Of a stretch of DNA of 64,000 nt, positions 25,519 through 33,372 are shown in pieces; the first letter of the stretch is position 1; each line of letters opens with the position of its first letter. The stretch lies in the NCBI GenBank assembly GCA_000156115.1, contig DS995276.1:2132226-2196225 (forward strand), given 5' to 3'. The notes below the pieces were generated by a model that was not told the DNA's origin, ran no database searches, and saw only the letters and a list, made by a program, of their open reading frames with translations. The stretch is from Rhodobacteraceae bacterium HTCC2083. Its GTDB lineage: Bacteria; Pseudomonadota; Alphaproteobacteria; Rhodobacterales; Rhodobacteraceae. A program made the translations under genes and the position numbers.

Positions 25519-28240
25519 GCGAAGCGAGACCGAACTGATCGGATTTACTTTGAATGGCGACGCCGTTCAAAGTGCGTCACCTGGTAGCGCACGGCTCAGC
25601 GCGGTTTTGCGCGAAGAGTTAAACGCCAAAGACGTCAAGGTTGGCTGTAACGCGGGCGATTGTGGAGCCTGCACTGTCTTGATTGATGGGGCACCTGTAT
25701 GTGCCTGCCTTACGTCGACCGCTCAAGCCAAGGGCCGCGATGTCCAAACACTGCGCGGTGTGGCACCGGATATTCTCGCGCGTTTGCAACAGAGTTTCAC
25801 CGCGCATCAAGCTGCGCAATGCGGGATTTGTACGCCGGGTATGATTGTTAGCGCTGCGGCTTTGTTGCGAGACGTGCCCAGCCCCAACGTCGCACAAGTT
25901 CAAGATGCTTTGGGTGGCGTGTTGTGTCGCTGTACGGGGTATCGTAAAATTATTGATGCGGTTGTTGCGGTTGGTGCTGGTATTCCTGAGGTTGACGCTA
26001 CGGGGGCTATCGGTGACGCCATCGCGCGGATCGACGGACAAACCAAGGTCGATGGATCAGAGCGTTTTGGCGATGATGTTGCGCCAGATGGAGCTTTGGT
26101 GGCGCTTGTGATCCGTTCACCTTATCCGCACGCAGTGTTTGAGTTTGGTGATCTCGAAGCTGTACGCAAGATCGACGGGATCGAAGCGGTCCTAAGTGCA
26201 AAAGATGTCCCCGGCGACAATCTATTCGGTACAATTCCGGGTTTCATTGACCAACCAGTCTTTGCCGAAACCCAGGCGCGTTTTAAAGGCGAAGCCGTGG
26301 CCTTAGTGATCGGGGAGGCGGATACGATTGCGGCGTTCAGGATTGGTGATTTTCCAGTGACATGGACGCAATTGCCTGCGGTCCAAGACGTCACAGAGGC
26401 GCAAGCGAATGATGCGCCGCAGCTTCACACGGGCCATAAGAATAACTTAATGTGCGGCGGCTTCGTTGCCCATGGCGATATGGATGCGGGTCTCGCTGAG
26501 GCGGATATCGTTTTGAGTGGGAGCTTTGAGACATCCTTTGTCGAGCACGCCTATATCGAACCCGAAGCAGGTTATGCGGAAATGGTCGAGGGCCGTCTGC
26601 ACCTACATATCTGCACCCAAAGCCCTGTGATGAACCAAGAGGCGCTCGCCAACATTCTTGCGTGCGACGAAGATAATATCCGCATCGTTCCTACCGCTGT
26701 TGGCGGTGGCTTCGGCTCTAAGCTGGATCTGACAGTACATCCCTATGTTTGCCTTGGTGCGATGGTGACGGAGCGTCCCGTGCGAATGTGTTATTCGCGT
26801 GTGGAGAGCATGGCGACGTCAACCAAACGCCACCCCGGGCGGATCGAGATCAAAGGCGGAGTGCGCCATGATGGCACGCTGACGGGTCTGCGTTTTGTTG
26901 GGGATTTCAACACGGGTGCTTATGCCAGCTGGGGTCCGACAGTTGCCAATCGCGTACCTCTGCATGCTTCAGGCCCCTACAGGATACCGAACTATCGCGC
27001 TCAGTCGAAAGGAATTTACACCCATTGCCCGCCCTCTGGTGCGTTTCGTGGTTTTGGAGTCCCCCAATCGGCCATCGCACAAGAGAGCCTGTTCGATGAA
27101 CTCGCCGCAGCCGTCGGCATGGATGCGCTGGAGTTCCGCATTTTAAACGCGCTCGATAACGGTGTGCCAACCGTGTCTGGCCAAGTGTTCGAACAAGGGG
27201 TTGGCGTAAAGGCCTGCCTTGAAGCGCTGCGTCCTGCTTGGGAAAGCGGCAAAGCAGAGTGTGTTCAGTTCAACGCAAGCAGCCATAATCTAAAGCGCGG
27301 CGTGGGGATCGCTGCGGGCTGGTATGGCTGCGGGAATACCTCCATGGCGAACCCGTCGACGATCAAATGCGGATTACGTCCAGATGGTACGTTGGTCTTG
27401 CATCAGGGTGCGGTTGATATCGGCCAAGGCTCCAACACAGTGATTACACAGATCTTTGCGCAAGCGTTTGGCGTTGCGGTGGATCAAGTCGCGTTAGTCG
27501 GGGCGGATACTGACATCACTCCCGATGCTGGCAAAACATCCGCCTCGCGTCAGACGTTTGTCACTGGCAATGCAGCGAAACTTTCGGGTGAAAGCCTGCG
27601 TCGCCAAGTACTGACTTTGGTGAACGCAGCTGAGGATGACCAGATTGTGCTGGGGGATGGCAGCATCGAAATGAGCGGTGCGCACAAGATTGATCTTTCG
27701 CGCATGGACGTGGGCGAGGACGGTTATGTGATGCGTGCGGTGGCGAGTTATGATCCGCCTACAGAGCCGCTTGATGAGAATGGCCAAGGCGTGCCTTACG
27801 CGCAGTTCGGCTATGCCGCGCATCTCGTGGTCGTCGAAGTCAATACCAAGCTTGGCACGATCAACCCCATCAATATCGTGGCTGCGCATGATGTGGGCCA
27901 AGCGATCAATCCGTTGCTTGTTGAAGGACAGGTTCAAGGCGGTGTTGCGCAAGGGCTCGGCATGGCGCTGATGGAAGAATTTATTCCAGGTCGCACTGAC
28001 AATTTGCACGACTATTTGATCCCGACGATTGGCGATGTTCCCCCGATTGAGACGGTGATTGTCGAAGAGCCGGACGCGCATGGCCCGTTTGGGGCAAAGG
28101 GTTTGGGTGAGCACGCGCTTATTCCAACGGCTCCGGCCATATTGAACGCGGTAAACAACGCCACTGGCGTGCGTTTGCGCCATGTTCCCGCCTTGCCGCA
28201 CCGCGTGCGCGCTGCTTTGAAGGAGGCTGGGTATGAGTGA
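25511..28240 (+). CDS. fused 2Fe-2S / molybdopterin hydroxylase subunit (nicotinate-dehydrogenase-like)
   Basis: 909-residue fusion of the small Fe-S and large Mo subunits of the xanthine dehydrogenase family. The plant-type [2Fe-2S] domain has Cys46, 51, 54 and 66; the second [2Fe-2S] uses Cys104, 107, 139 and 141. The Mo domain follows from about residue 165, with GGGFGSK near 399 and the catalytic Glu867 in GAKGLGE. The substrate would be water-hydroxylated at a ring carbon. Reductase and enamidase neighbours suggest nicotinate or a relative rather than xanthine. It overlaps both flanking genes by 8 bases. No XdhC-like maturation factor is adjacent. Confidence 0.88.
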   Translation: MDRRSETELIGFTLNGDAVQSASPGSARLSAVLREELNAKDVKVGCNAGDCGACTVLIDGAPVCACLTSTAQAKGRDVQTLRGVAPDILARLQQSFTAHQAAQCGICTPGMIVSAAALLRDVPSPNVAQVQDALGGVLCRCTGYRKIIDAVVAVGAGIPEVDATGAIGDAIARIDGQTKVDGSERFGDDVAPDGALVALVIRSPYPHAVFEFGDLEAVRKIDGIEAVLSAKDVPGDNLFGTIPGFIDQPVFAETQARFKGEAVALVIGEADTIAAFRIGDFPVTWTQLPAVQDVTEAQANDAPQLHTGHKNNLMCGGFVAHGDMDAGLAEADIVLSGSFETSFVEHAYIEPEAGYAEMVEGRLHLHICTQSPVMNQEALANILACDEDNIRIVPTAVGGGFGSKLDLTVHPYVCLGAMVTERPVRMCYSRVESMATSTKRHPGRIEIKGGVRHDGTLTGLRFVGDFNTGAYASWGPTVANRVPLHASGPYRIPNYRAQSKGIYTHCPPSGAFRGFGVPQSAIAQESLFDELAAAVGMDALEFRILNALDNGVPTVSGQVFEQGVGVKACLEALRPAWESGKAECVQFNASSHNLKRGVGIAAGWYGCGNTSMANPSTIKCGLRPDGTLVLHQGAVDIGQGSNTVITQIFAQAFGVAVDQVALVGADTDITPDAGKTSASRQTFVTGNAAKLSGESLRRQVLTLVNAAEDDQIVLGDGSIEMSGAHKIDLSRMDVGEDGYVMRAVASYDPPTEPLDENGQGVPYAQFGYAAHLVVVEVNTKLGTINPINIVAAHDVGQAINPLLVEGQVQGGVAQGLGMALMEEFIPGRTDNLHDYLIPTIGDVPPIETVIVEEPDAHGPFGAKGLGEHALIPTAPAILNAVNNATGVRLRHVPALPHRVRAALKEAGYE

Positions 28241-29714
28241 AACGGCACGCGTGAAACCCGAGAAAATCCGCTGTGATGCTTGCCCCGTGATGTGTTTTAT
28301 CGCTGAAGGAAAAGCTGGGGCCTGTGATCGCTATGCCAATCATGCAGGTGAATTGGTGCGCCTCGATCCTTTAACAGTGATCGAGCGCGGCGCGCCTGCG
28401 GTAGCTTTTCTTGATCAAGGGGAGAACGCACAGGATTGGGATGGTGACATCCTTCAAGGCAAGCGCACGTTTGTGACTGCTGTCGGCGCAGGCACGACCT
28501 ATCCAGATTATAAACCTGCGCCCTTTATCGTCAGCCAAGAGGTCGATGGCGCGGACATGGTGACCGTCGTAACCGAAGGGATTTATTCCTACTGCGGCGT
28601 GAAAGTGAAAATCGATACGGATCGCTTCATCGGCCATGAACGTGCGGTCGTGCGGGTTAAAGGCGAGGCGATTGGCCATGTGATGACGTCTGAATATGGC
28701 TCCAAAATGCTGTCGCTTGGTGGGGTTGAGCACCTCACAGGGAGCACCAAAGCGGAAGGGCGCGTGACCTGTGATGCGCTGATGAACCTGTGCAATCGCG
28801 AAGCGGTGACGCTGCAAGTTGATGACGGCGCGGAGGTCGTTGTACAGGCGGGCCAAGCGCCGATCATCAACGATGTGCGTGAAAAACTGATGCGCGTTGG
28901 TTGTGGATCCGCCGCAATCGGGATGTTCGCCAAACAATGGGAGCCACATGTGGACGAAGTTATCGTTGTCGATGATCACATCACTGGCGTGTTGACGGAA
29001 CATGAAGCAGGCAAGCAACTTGATATGCGTCCCTCCGGCATCAAGATCCAAGGGCGTCGCTCTACCCCCGGCCGGTATTTTCAAGTTGCCGAGCCGGGCA
29101 CAGGGTGGGGTGGCACAGATGTGGAAGATCCGCTAACCATTCTGAAACCTGCGGATGCGAAAAAGGCTTGGGCGGGACTACGCCTTTTAATGGTCTCCAC
29201 TACGGGGGAGCAATGGGCCTATTACGAGCTGGATGAGGATCTCGTGCCCCAGCCTGCCGAAATTTCTGAGGCGCTTCGCATCAGCGCGGATCGGATTGCG
29301 GAAAATTGTGAGCCTTCCTTGTGTTCCGTGCTCTTTATGGGTGGTGCAGGGGGGTCTTTGCGCGCGGGGGTCACGGAAAACCCTGTACGCCTGACGCGAT
29401 CTGTGAAGGATGCGTTGACCTATGTGTCATGCGGCGGCGCAGAGGCTTATGTTTGGCCAGGAGGCGGGATCACTGTGATGGTGGATGTCATGGAGATGCC
29501 GACAAACTCCTTTGGCTATGTGCCAACACCAGCTCTGGTCGCTCCGATAGAGTTCACATTGCGCCGTGAGGATTACAGCGCGCTCGGCGGTCACATGGAA
29601 CATATCCAAGAAGTGGCCTCGGTGTTGACGCCCGAAGTGCGCAAGGTGAAGCCCATAGCGACCCAACCCGACCCTCATCAAGCGCATCGTAGCAAACGTG
29701 AAGGGCGTGGGTGA
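28233..29714 (+). CDS. hnr: 6-hydroxynicotinate reductase-like Fe-S flavoprotein
   Basis: 493-residue protein matching the 6-hydroxynicotinate reductase family. In Eubacterium barkeri this enzyme reduces 6-hydroxynicotinate to 1,4,5,6-tetrahydro-6-oxonicotinate and carries Fe-S clusters and a covalently bound flavin. The N-terminal cysteine set C14-x2-C17-x3-C21-x9-C31 (CDACPVMC...GAC) fits a [4Fe-4S] cluster; other Cys lie at 121, 180, 187, 224, 359, 364 and 400. The canonical ApbE target motif (S/T-G-A-S/T) is absent; the nearest match is LTGST at 168-172. Overlaps flanking genes by 8 bases and 1 base. Electron donor unknown. Confidence 0.85.
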   Translation: MSETARVKPEKIRCDACPVMCFIAEGKAGACDRYANHAGELVRLDPLTVIERGAPAVAFLDQGENAQDWDGDILQGKRTFVTAVGAGTTYPDYKPAPFIVSQEVDGADMVTVVTEGIYSYCGVKVKIDTDRFIGHERAVVRVKGEAIGHVMTSEYGSKMLSLGGVEHLTGSTKAEGRVTCDALMNLCNREAVTLQVDDGAEVVVQAGQAPIINDVREKLMRVGCGSAAIGMFAKQWEPHVDEVIVVDDHITGVLTEHEAGKQLDMRPSGIKIQGRRSTPGRYFQVAEPGTGWGGTDVEDPLTILKPADAKKAWAGLRLLMVSTTGEQWAYYELDEDLVPQPAEISEALRISADRIAENCEPSLCSVLFMGGAGGSLRAGVTENPVRLTRSVKDALTYVSCGGAEAYVWPGGGITVMVDVMEMPTNSFGYVPTPALVAPIEFTLRREDYSALGGHMEHIQEVASVLTPEVRKVKPIATQPDPHQAHRSKREGRG

Positions 29715-30544
29715 TGCAAGTTCAGCGCGCTCTGATTTCTGGGAATCGTTTGCACTTGCAGCATGGGCCGATTGATTTGGTCATTGGTGTTGATCGAGCG
29801 CGGGAGGCCGCATTTGACGCTGCAGAGGCGCGTTTGAACACGGTTCTCTCTGAGCTGATGTGCGAGATTTCGCTTTTGCGCCAATGCGACGGACCCGCAC
29901 CCAAAGGGGCGATTGCGCGCAAAATGTGGAACGCGGCTCAGGCGCATGAAGGCTTTGTCACACCCATGGCTGGCGTCGCTGGAGCTGTTGCGGAAACTGT
30001 TCTGGATGCAGTGTTAAGCGTCTCGGACTTGAGGCGCGCCTATGTGAACAACGGCGGCGATATCGCGCTTTATCTCAGGTCTGATGCGACTTTTGATGTC
30101 GCAATGGCAGGGACTGATGGTGCAGCACTTGGCAAAATTACGCTCGACGTGCACAGTAAAGTGCGCGGGATCGCGACAAGCGGGCAAGGCGGGCGAAGCC
30201 TGTCTTTCGGGATTGCGGACAGCGTCACTGTTTTGGCCGAAACTGCGAGCGCAGCGGACGTTGCCGCGACCCTGATTGCTAGCGCTGTTGATATTGTGGA
30301 TCATCCACAGATCGCTCGCGTGCCCGCGCAAACTGTATGCGATGATACTGATCTTGGGCAGCGCAGGGTTGTTGTGGGCGTTGGTGATCTAAGCGCGCAA
30401 GATATCGATCGCGCTTTGCAAAATGGTGAGCAATGCGCCCGGAACATGCAACGCCAAGGCCTTATCCGATCCGCAAGCTTGCATTTGCGCGGGCAAAGTA
30501 GACAAGTAGATCTGAACTCAGAAAAGGTGCTGGAACATGCCTGA
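29714..30544 (+). CDS. UPF0280 protein, ApbE superfamily
   Basis: 276-residue protein of the UPF0280 family, related to the flavin transferase ApbE. NNGGDIAL at residues 112-119 and GIATSG at 152-157 match the ApbE GGD and ATSG motifs, and a GIADSVTV segment then AADVAATL (about 166-187) matches the ApbE C-terminal part. The ApbE metal-ligand HHIxDP stretch is not seen. ATG 29714 overlaps the reductase stop by one base (GTG 29711 possible). Function of the family is not established; a role in covalent flavin attachment to the adjacent reductase is inference. Confidence 0.82.
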   Translation: MQVQRALISGNRLHLQHGPIDLVIGVDRAREAAFDAAEARLNTVLSELMCEISLLRQCDGPAPKGAIARKMWNAAQAHEGFVTPMAGVAGAVAETVLDAVLSVSDLRRAYVNNGGDIALYLRSDATFDVAMAGTDGAALGKITLDVHSKVRGIATSGQGGRSLSFGIADSVTVLAETASAADVAATLIASAVDIVDHPQIARVPAQTVCDDTDLGQRRVVVGVGDLSAQDIDRALQNGEQCARNMQRQGLIRSASLHLRGQSRQVDLNSEKVLEHA

Positions 30545-31121
30545 CGTCGTCGTGCGCAAGATCGCAACGGTTATTGAAGAAGTCTTTCACGAAGGCGGGC
30601 CACCCGCCAATGGGCCGCAAAAACGTGGGGCTGTTGTTGCGGTGATCGCCAATCCCTATGCAGGGGAATATGTCGAGGATATTCAACCCTTTATGGAGGA
30701 TCTGAAGCCGCTTGGCCTTGAGATGGCGCAAAAGCTGATTGATGCGCTGGGTGGTGATGCGTCTGTGATTGAAGGGTATGGTAAAGGCTCTATCGTCGGC
30801 ACCGCAGGCGAGTTGGAACATGGTGCGCTTTGGCATGCACCTGGGGGCTATGCGATGCGAGAGCTTTTGGGTGATGCGAAGGCGATTGTGCCCTCCACGA
30901 AGAAAGTGGGTGCTGCGGGCGTGCGTCTTGATGTGCCGATCACGCATATCAATGCCTCCTACGTGCGTGGGCATTTTGATGCGATGGAAGTTGGAATGAA
31001 CGACGCGCCGCGTGCCAATGAATTGGCCTTTGTTTTGGTGATGAGTACGGGTGCACGCGTCCATGACCGCGCGGGGGGCCTGGCTGCTAAAGATATTAAA
31101 GGGGAAGATGGTCTACGATGA
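30537..31121 (+). CDS. amino acid synthesis family protein (DUF1185), copy 1
   Basis: 194-residue soluble protein of the PF06684 'amino acid synthesis' (DUF1185) family, whose function is not established. Conserved blocks shared with copy 2: VIANPYAGEYVED, YGKGSIVG with GELEH, PSTKKVG, a LDVP-x2-H pair, YVRGHFD, and NDAPRANE. It overlaps UPF0280 by 8 bases and copy 2 by 4 bases, so it belongs to the same operon as the ring hydroxylase and reductase. It may catalyse a step after ring opening, but that is inference. No metal or nucleotide-binding motif is obvious. Confidence 0.85.
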   Translation: MPDVVVRKIATVIEEVFHEGGPPANGPQKRGAVVAVIANPYAGEYVEDIQPFMEDLKPLGLEMAQKLIDALGGDASVIEGYGKGSIVGTAGELEHGALWHAPGGYAMRELLGDAKAIVPSTKKVGAAGVRLDVPITHINASYVRGHFDAMEVGMNDAPRANELAFVLVMSTGARVHDRAGGLAAKDIKGEDGLR

Positions 31122-31702
31122 GTGCTGATATTCGCAAGCTCGCCGTTTGGGTTGAGGAAACACACCAAGAAGCAGGGCGTACTGTCGCGCCTGCGACTCG
31201 CAAAGCGGTAGCTGTCGCAGTCATCGCGAACCCGTTTGCGGGGAAATACGTCGAGGATCTCTCGCCTTTGATGGAGATTGGCGCAGAACTTGGTGAAATG
31301 TTGGGAAAACGGTGTGTAGAAGCGCTGGGCATCAGACCGGATCAAGCGGAAAGCTACGGCAAAGCTGCGATGGTTGGTGAGAACGGCGAGTTGGAACACG
31401 CGGCGGCGTTACTGCACCCGAAAATGGGTGCCCCATTACGCAATGAAGTAGAAAAAGGTGCGGCTTTGGTGCCGTCTTCAAAGAAAATGGGCGGACCGGG
31501 GCAGGACTTGGATGTGCCGCTAGGCCATAAAGATGCCGCCTATGTGCGCTCGCATTTTGATGGCGTCGAAGTGCGATTGAATGACGCGCCGCGTGCGCAT
31601 GAAATTTTGGTGGCGATTGCGGTGACAGATAGTGGACGTCCCCTGCCACGTGTTGGCGGTCTTGCGCATAGCGATGCGATTGGCAAAGACGGGCTGCGGT
31701 GA
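31118..31702 (+). CDS. amino acid synthesis family protein (DUF1185), copy 2
   Basis: 194-residue paralogue of the preceding gene with roughly 40-45 percent identity by eye. Shared blocks include VIANPFAGKYVED, YGKAAMVG with GELEH, PSSKKMG, LDVPLGH, YVRSHFD and NDAPRAHE. The divergent N-terminal half (positions 20-35) and the region near residue 100 suggest separate roles or a heteromer. Tandem arrangement with a 4-base overlap points to duplication in place. Last gene of the 24.7-31.7 kb operon; convergent with the marR gene 24 bases on. Function unknown. Confidence 0.83.
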   Translation: MSADIRKLAVWVEETHQEAGRTVAPATRKAVAVAVIANPFAGKYVEDLSPLMEIGAELGEMLGKRCVEALGIRPDQAESYGKAAMVGENGELEHAAALLHPKMGAPLRNEVEKGAALVPSSKKMGGPGQDLDVPLGHKDAAYVRSHFDGVEVRLNDAPRAHEILVAIAVTDSGRPLPRVGGLAHSDAIGKDGLR

Positions 31703-31726
31703 TGCCTTTTTTGGAAAACTACGCTC

Positions 31727-32152
31727 TCAGAGTTTGCCGAGCAGCGCTAAAAGGCGCTCAGCCTCGCGCGCACTTAGTTTTTTTGTGGTTTGCTGTGAAA
31801 TCAATTGGGCGCGCTTGACGGCACTTTCGCAAAGGCACGTCCTTGTTCTGTCAGCGAAATCTCTAGCCGCCGCAAATCTGTCTTTGAAGGCGTGCTTTGT
31901 ACCCAACATTTGCCGCGCAACCGATCGACCACGCCTTTGGTTGTCGCGGCATCCATCCCCAACCCGTCGCCCGAGGTGGTTTTGCGACAAAGACCCATCA
32001 AAATAGAGCCGCGCGAGGATAGCGAATTGCGTTGGGGTCGCCTCTGGCATGTGTTCTGCAAACAGCTCTAAGTGTTTTTGATTGGCCAAGCGCAGTCGAA
32101 AGCCGATCTGGTCCTCGAGCCTGTACGTACTTTCCAGCTTGTCCTGAGCCAT
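31727..32152 (-). CDS. MarR-family regulator with two apparent compensating frameshifts
   Basis: The open 141-codon frame matches MarR at its ends only. Residues 1-62 (ending SLSQNHLGR) and 110-141 (AVKRAQLISQQTTKKL) are MarR-like, but residues 63-109 are not. The missing piece, MDAATTKGVVDRLRG to LTEQGRAFAK (recognition helix and wing), is encoded in another frame over about 31829-31960. One extra base near 31960-31972 and one missing base near 31824-31829 would restore a normal 141-residue protein. Either sequencing error or a degraded regulator. Divergent from the Rieske/importer operon, which it would normally control. Confidence 0.72.
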   Translation of the reverse strand: MAQDKLESTYRLEDQIGFRLRLANQKHLELFAEHMPEATPTQFAILARLYFDGSLSQNHLGRRVGDGCRDNQRRGRSVARQMLGTKHAFKDRFAAARDFADRTRTCLCESAVKRAQLISQQTTKKLSAREAERLLALLGKL

Positions 32153-32195
32153 TCACATTCCTCATCCTGATATTGCAACGATAAGCGCGCATAAT

Positions 32196-32213
32196 TTGTT
32201 TGACAACGAACAA
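32196..32213. promoter_or_regulatory. candidate MarR operator TTGTT-N8-AACAA
   Basis: Inverted repeat in the gap between the divergent marR and Rieske genes, about 50 bases upstream of each start. MarR proteins bind palindromes of about this size between divergent genes. A TTGACA at 32199-32204 may serve as a -35 for the plus-strand operon, so binding would block transcription. No good -10 is visible. Confidence 0.4.
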
Positions 32214-32265
32214 GTTTTTGGTGCCAGATTGGGATGTCTGCCAAGACCGAAGGGGAAGTCTCGAT

Positions 32266-33333
32266 ATGCCGTTTGTGCGCAACGCGTGGTACGTGGCCGG
32301 TTGGTCTAAAGATTTCGGCGAAGACTTGCGCGCGATTACCATCACAGAGCAAAACTTGGTGATGTTTCGCTCCACTGACGGCCAGATTGTTGCGCTGGAG
32401 GATCGCTGTCCACATCGGCTCTTGCCGCTCTCTAAGGGTAAGCGCATTGGTGATACGGTGCAATGCGGCTATCACGGCATGACTTTCGGAACGGACGGCA
32501 AATGCGTGCGGGTTCCGGGGCAAGATAACTTGCCCGCGTCTGCCTATGTGGAGACATTTCCCGTCCATGAGGCGCATGGGATCGTCTGGATTTGGCCCGG
32601 CGAAGCGGCGCTTGCTGCGGACACACCAGTGTTTGATTTGCCCGAGTTCAGCGACCCGAATTGGCATGCGCATCACGGCGACGGGCTCCATCTCAACGCT
32701 AATTATCTGAACGTGGCTGAGAACCTTGTTGATCCCGCGCATGTAAGTTTTGTGCACCCCACGACGCTTGGAAGTGCGGCTTCTGAGAACGTTCCTGTGC
32801 ATGTGTCGACCTCTGGGGATCAGATCGTTGCGTGGCGTTGGATCAAAGATTCAGCACCGGTTGGATTTTTCCAGAGCTTCGGTGATTTCACGGGTAATGT
32901 GGATCGCTGGCACTACTACTATTTGCACCTTCCCAGCACAGCTGTAATTGATTTCGGCAGTGCCGCGGTTGAGGCGAAGCTCGAAGAGGATGAGCGCGAT
33001 AAAGGCGTGCGCATCTTTGCTCTGCACTTTGTTACACCAGTGACTGAGGACTACACGATTGATCACTGGATGCACCTGCGCAACACGGCGGTTGGTGACG
33101 AAGACGCCTCTGCGAATATGGACAAGATGTTTCGCATCGCCTTTGCCGAGGACAAAGAGGTGTTAGAGGCCATCCATATCGAAGAACAGCGCCCGCAAAA
33201 GCGCAAACCCATCAGAATTGCCATCGACAAGGGACCTAATGTGTATCGCAAAAGAATACGCGACCTTGTGGAGGCGGAGGCGACCGAAGATCTCGGTGCG
33301 CCGCTACATCCGACCTTTGTGCAGCACGACTAA
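32266..33333 (+). CDS. Rieske non-heme iron oxygenase, alpha subunit (VanA-like)
   Basis: 355-residue oxygenase. The Rieske [2Fe-2S] ligands are Cys48, His50 (CPHR) and Cys67, His70 (CGYH). The mononuclear iron facial triad is His159 and His164 with an acidic ligand outside this segment, and Asp156 is the bridging residue (DPAHVSFVH). The sequence is closest in feel to vanillate demethylase and related demethylating Rieske enzymes, so O- or N-demethylation is plausible. Start at ATG 32266 (MPFVRNAWYV), with AGGGGA 10 bases upstream; the frame runs to 32200. No reductase/ferredoxin partner is adjacent. Probably co-transcribed with the importer 39 bases downstream. Confidence 0.88.
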   Translation: MPFVRNAWYVAGWSKDFGEDLRAITITEQNLVMFRSTDGQIVALEDRCPHRLLPLSKGKRIGDTVQCGYHGMTFGTDGKCVRVPGQDNLPASAYVETFPVHEAHGIVWIWPGEAALAADTPVFDLPEFSDPNWHAHHGDGLHLNANYLNVAENLVDPAHVSFVHPTTLGSAASENVPVHVSTSGDQIVAWRWIKDSAPVGFFQSFGDFTGNVDRWHYYYLHLPSTAVIDFGSAAVEAKLEEDERDKGVRIFALHFVTPVTEDYTIDHWMHLRNTAVGDEDASANMDKMFRIAFAEDKEVLEAIHIEEQRPQKRKPIRIAIDKGPNVYRKRIRDLVEAEATEDLGAPLHPTFVQHD

Positions 33334-33372
33334 CGCTGCCACGGTTGGACCCAACGACAGAGAGGAAAAGAC

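Noticed and set aside
24688-28240. Xanthine dehydrogenase or carbon monoxide dehydrogenase
   Set aside because: The fold fits the family, but the neighbours are an enamidase-like and a 6-hydroxynicotinate-reductase-like gene and no purine genes or CoxD/E-type accessory genes are present. A pyridine carboxylate substrate fits better.
31801-32061. A separate ORF on the minus strand within the marR gene
   Set aside because: It is the missing middle part of the MarR sequence in another frame, so it is treated as evidence for frameshifts rather than a separate gene.
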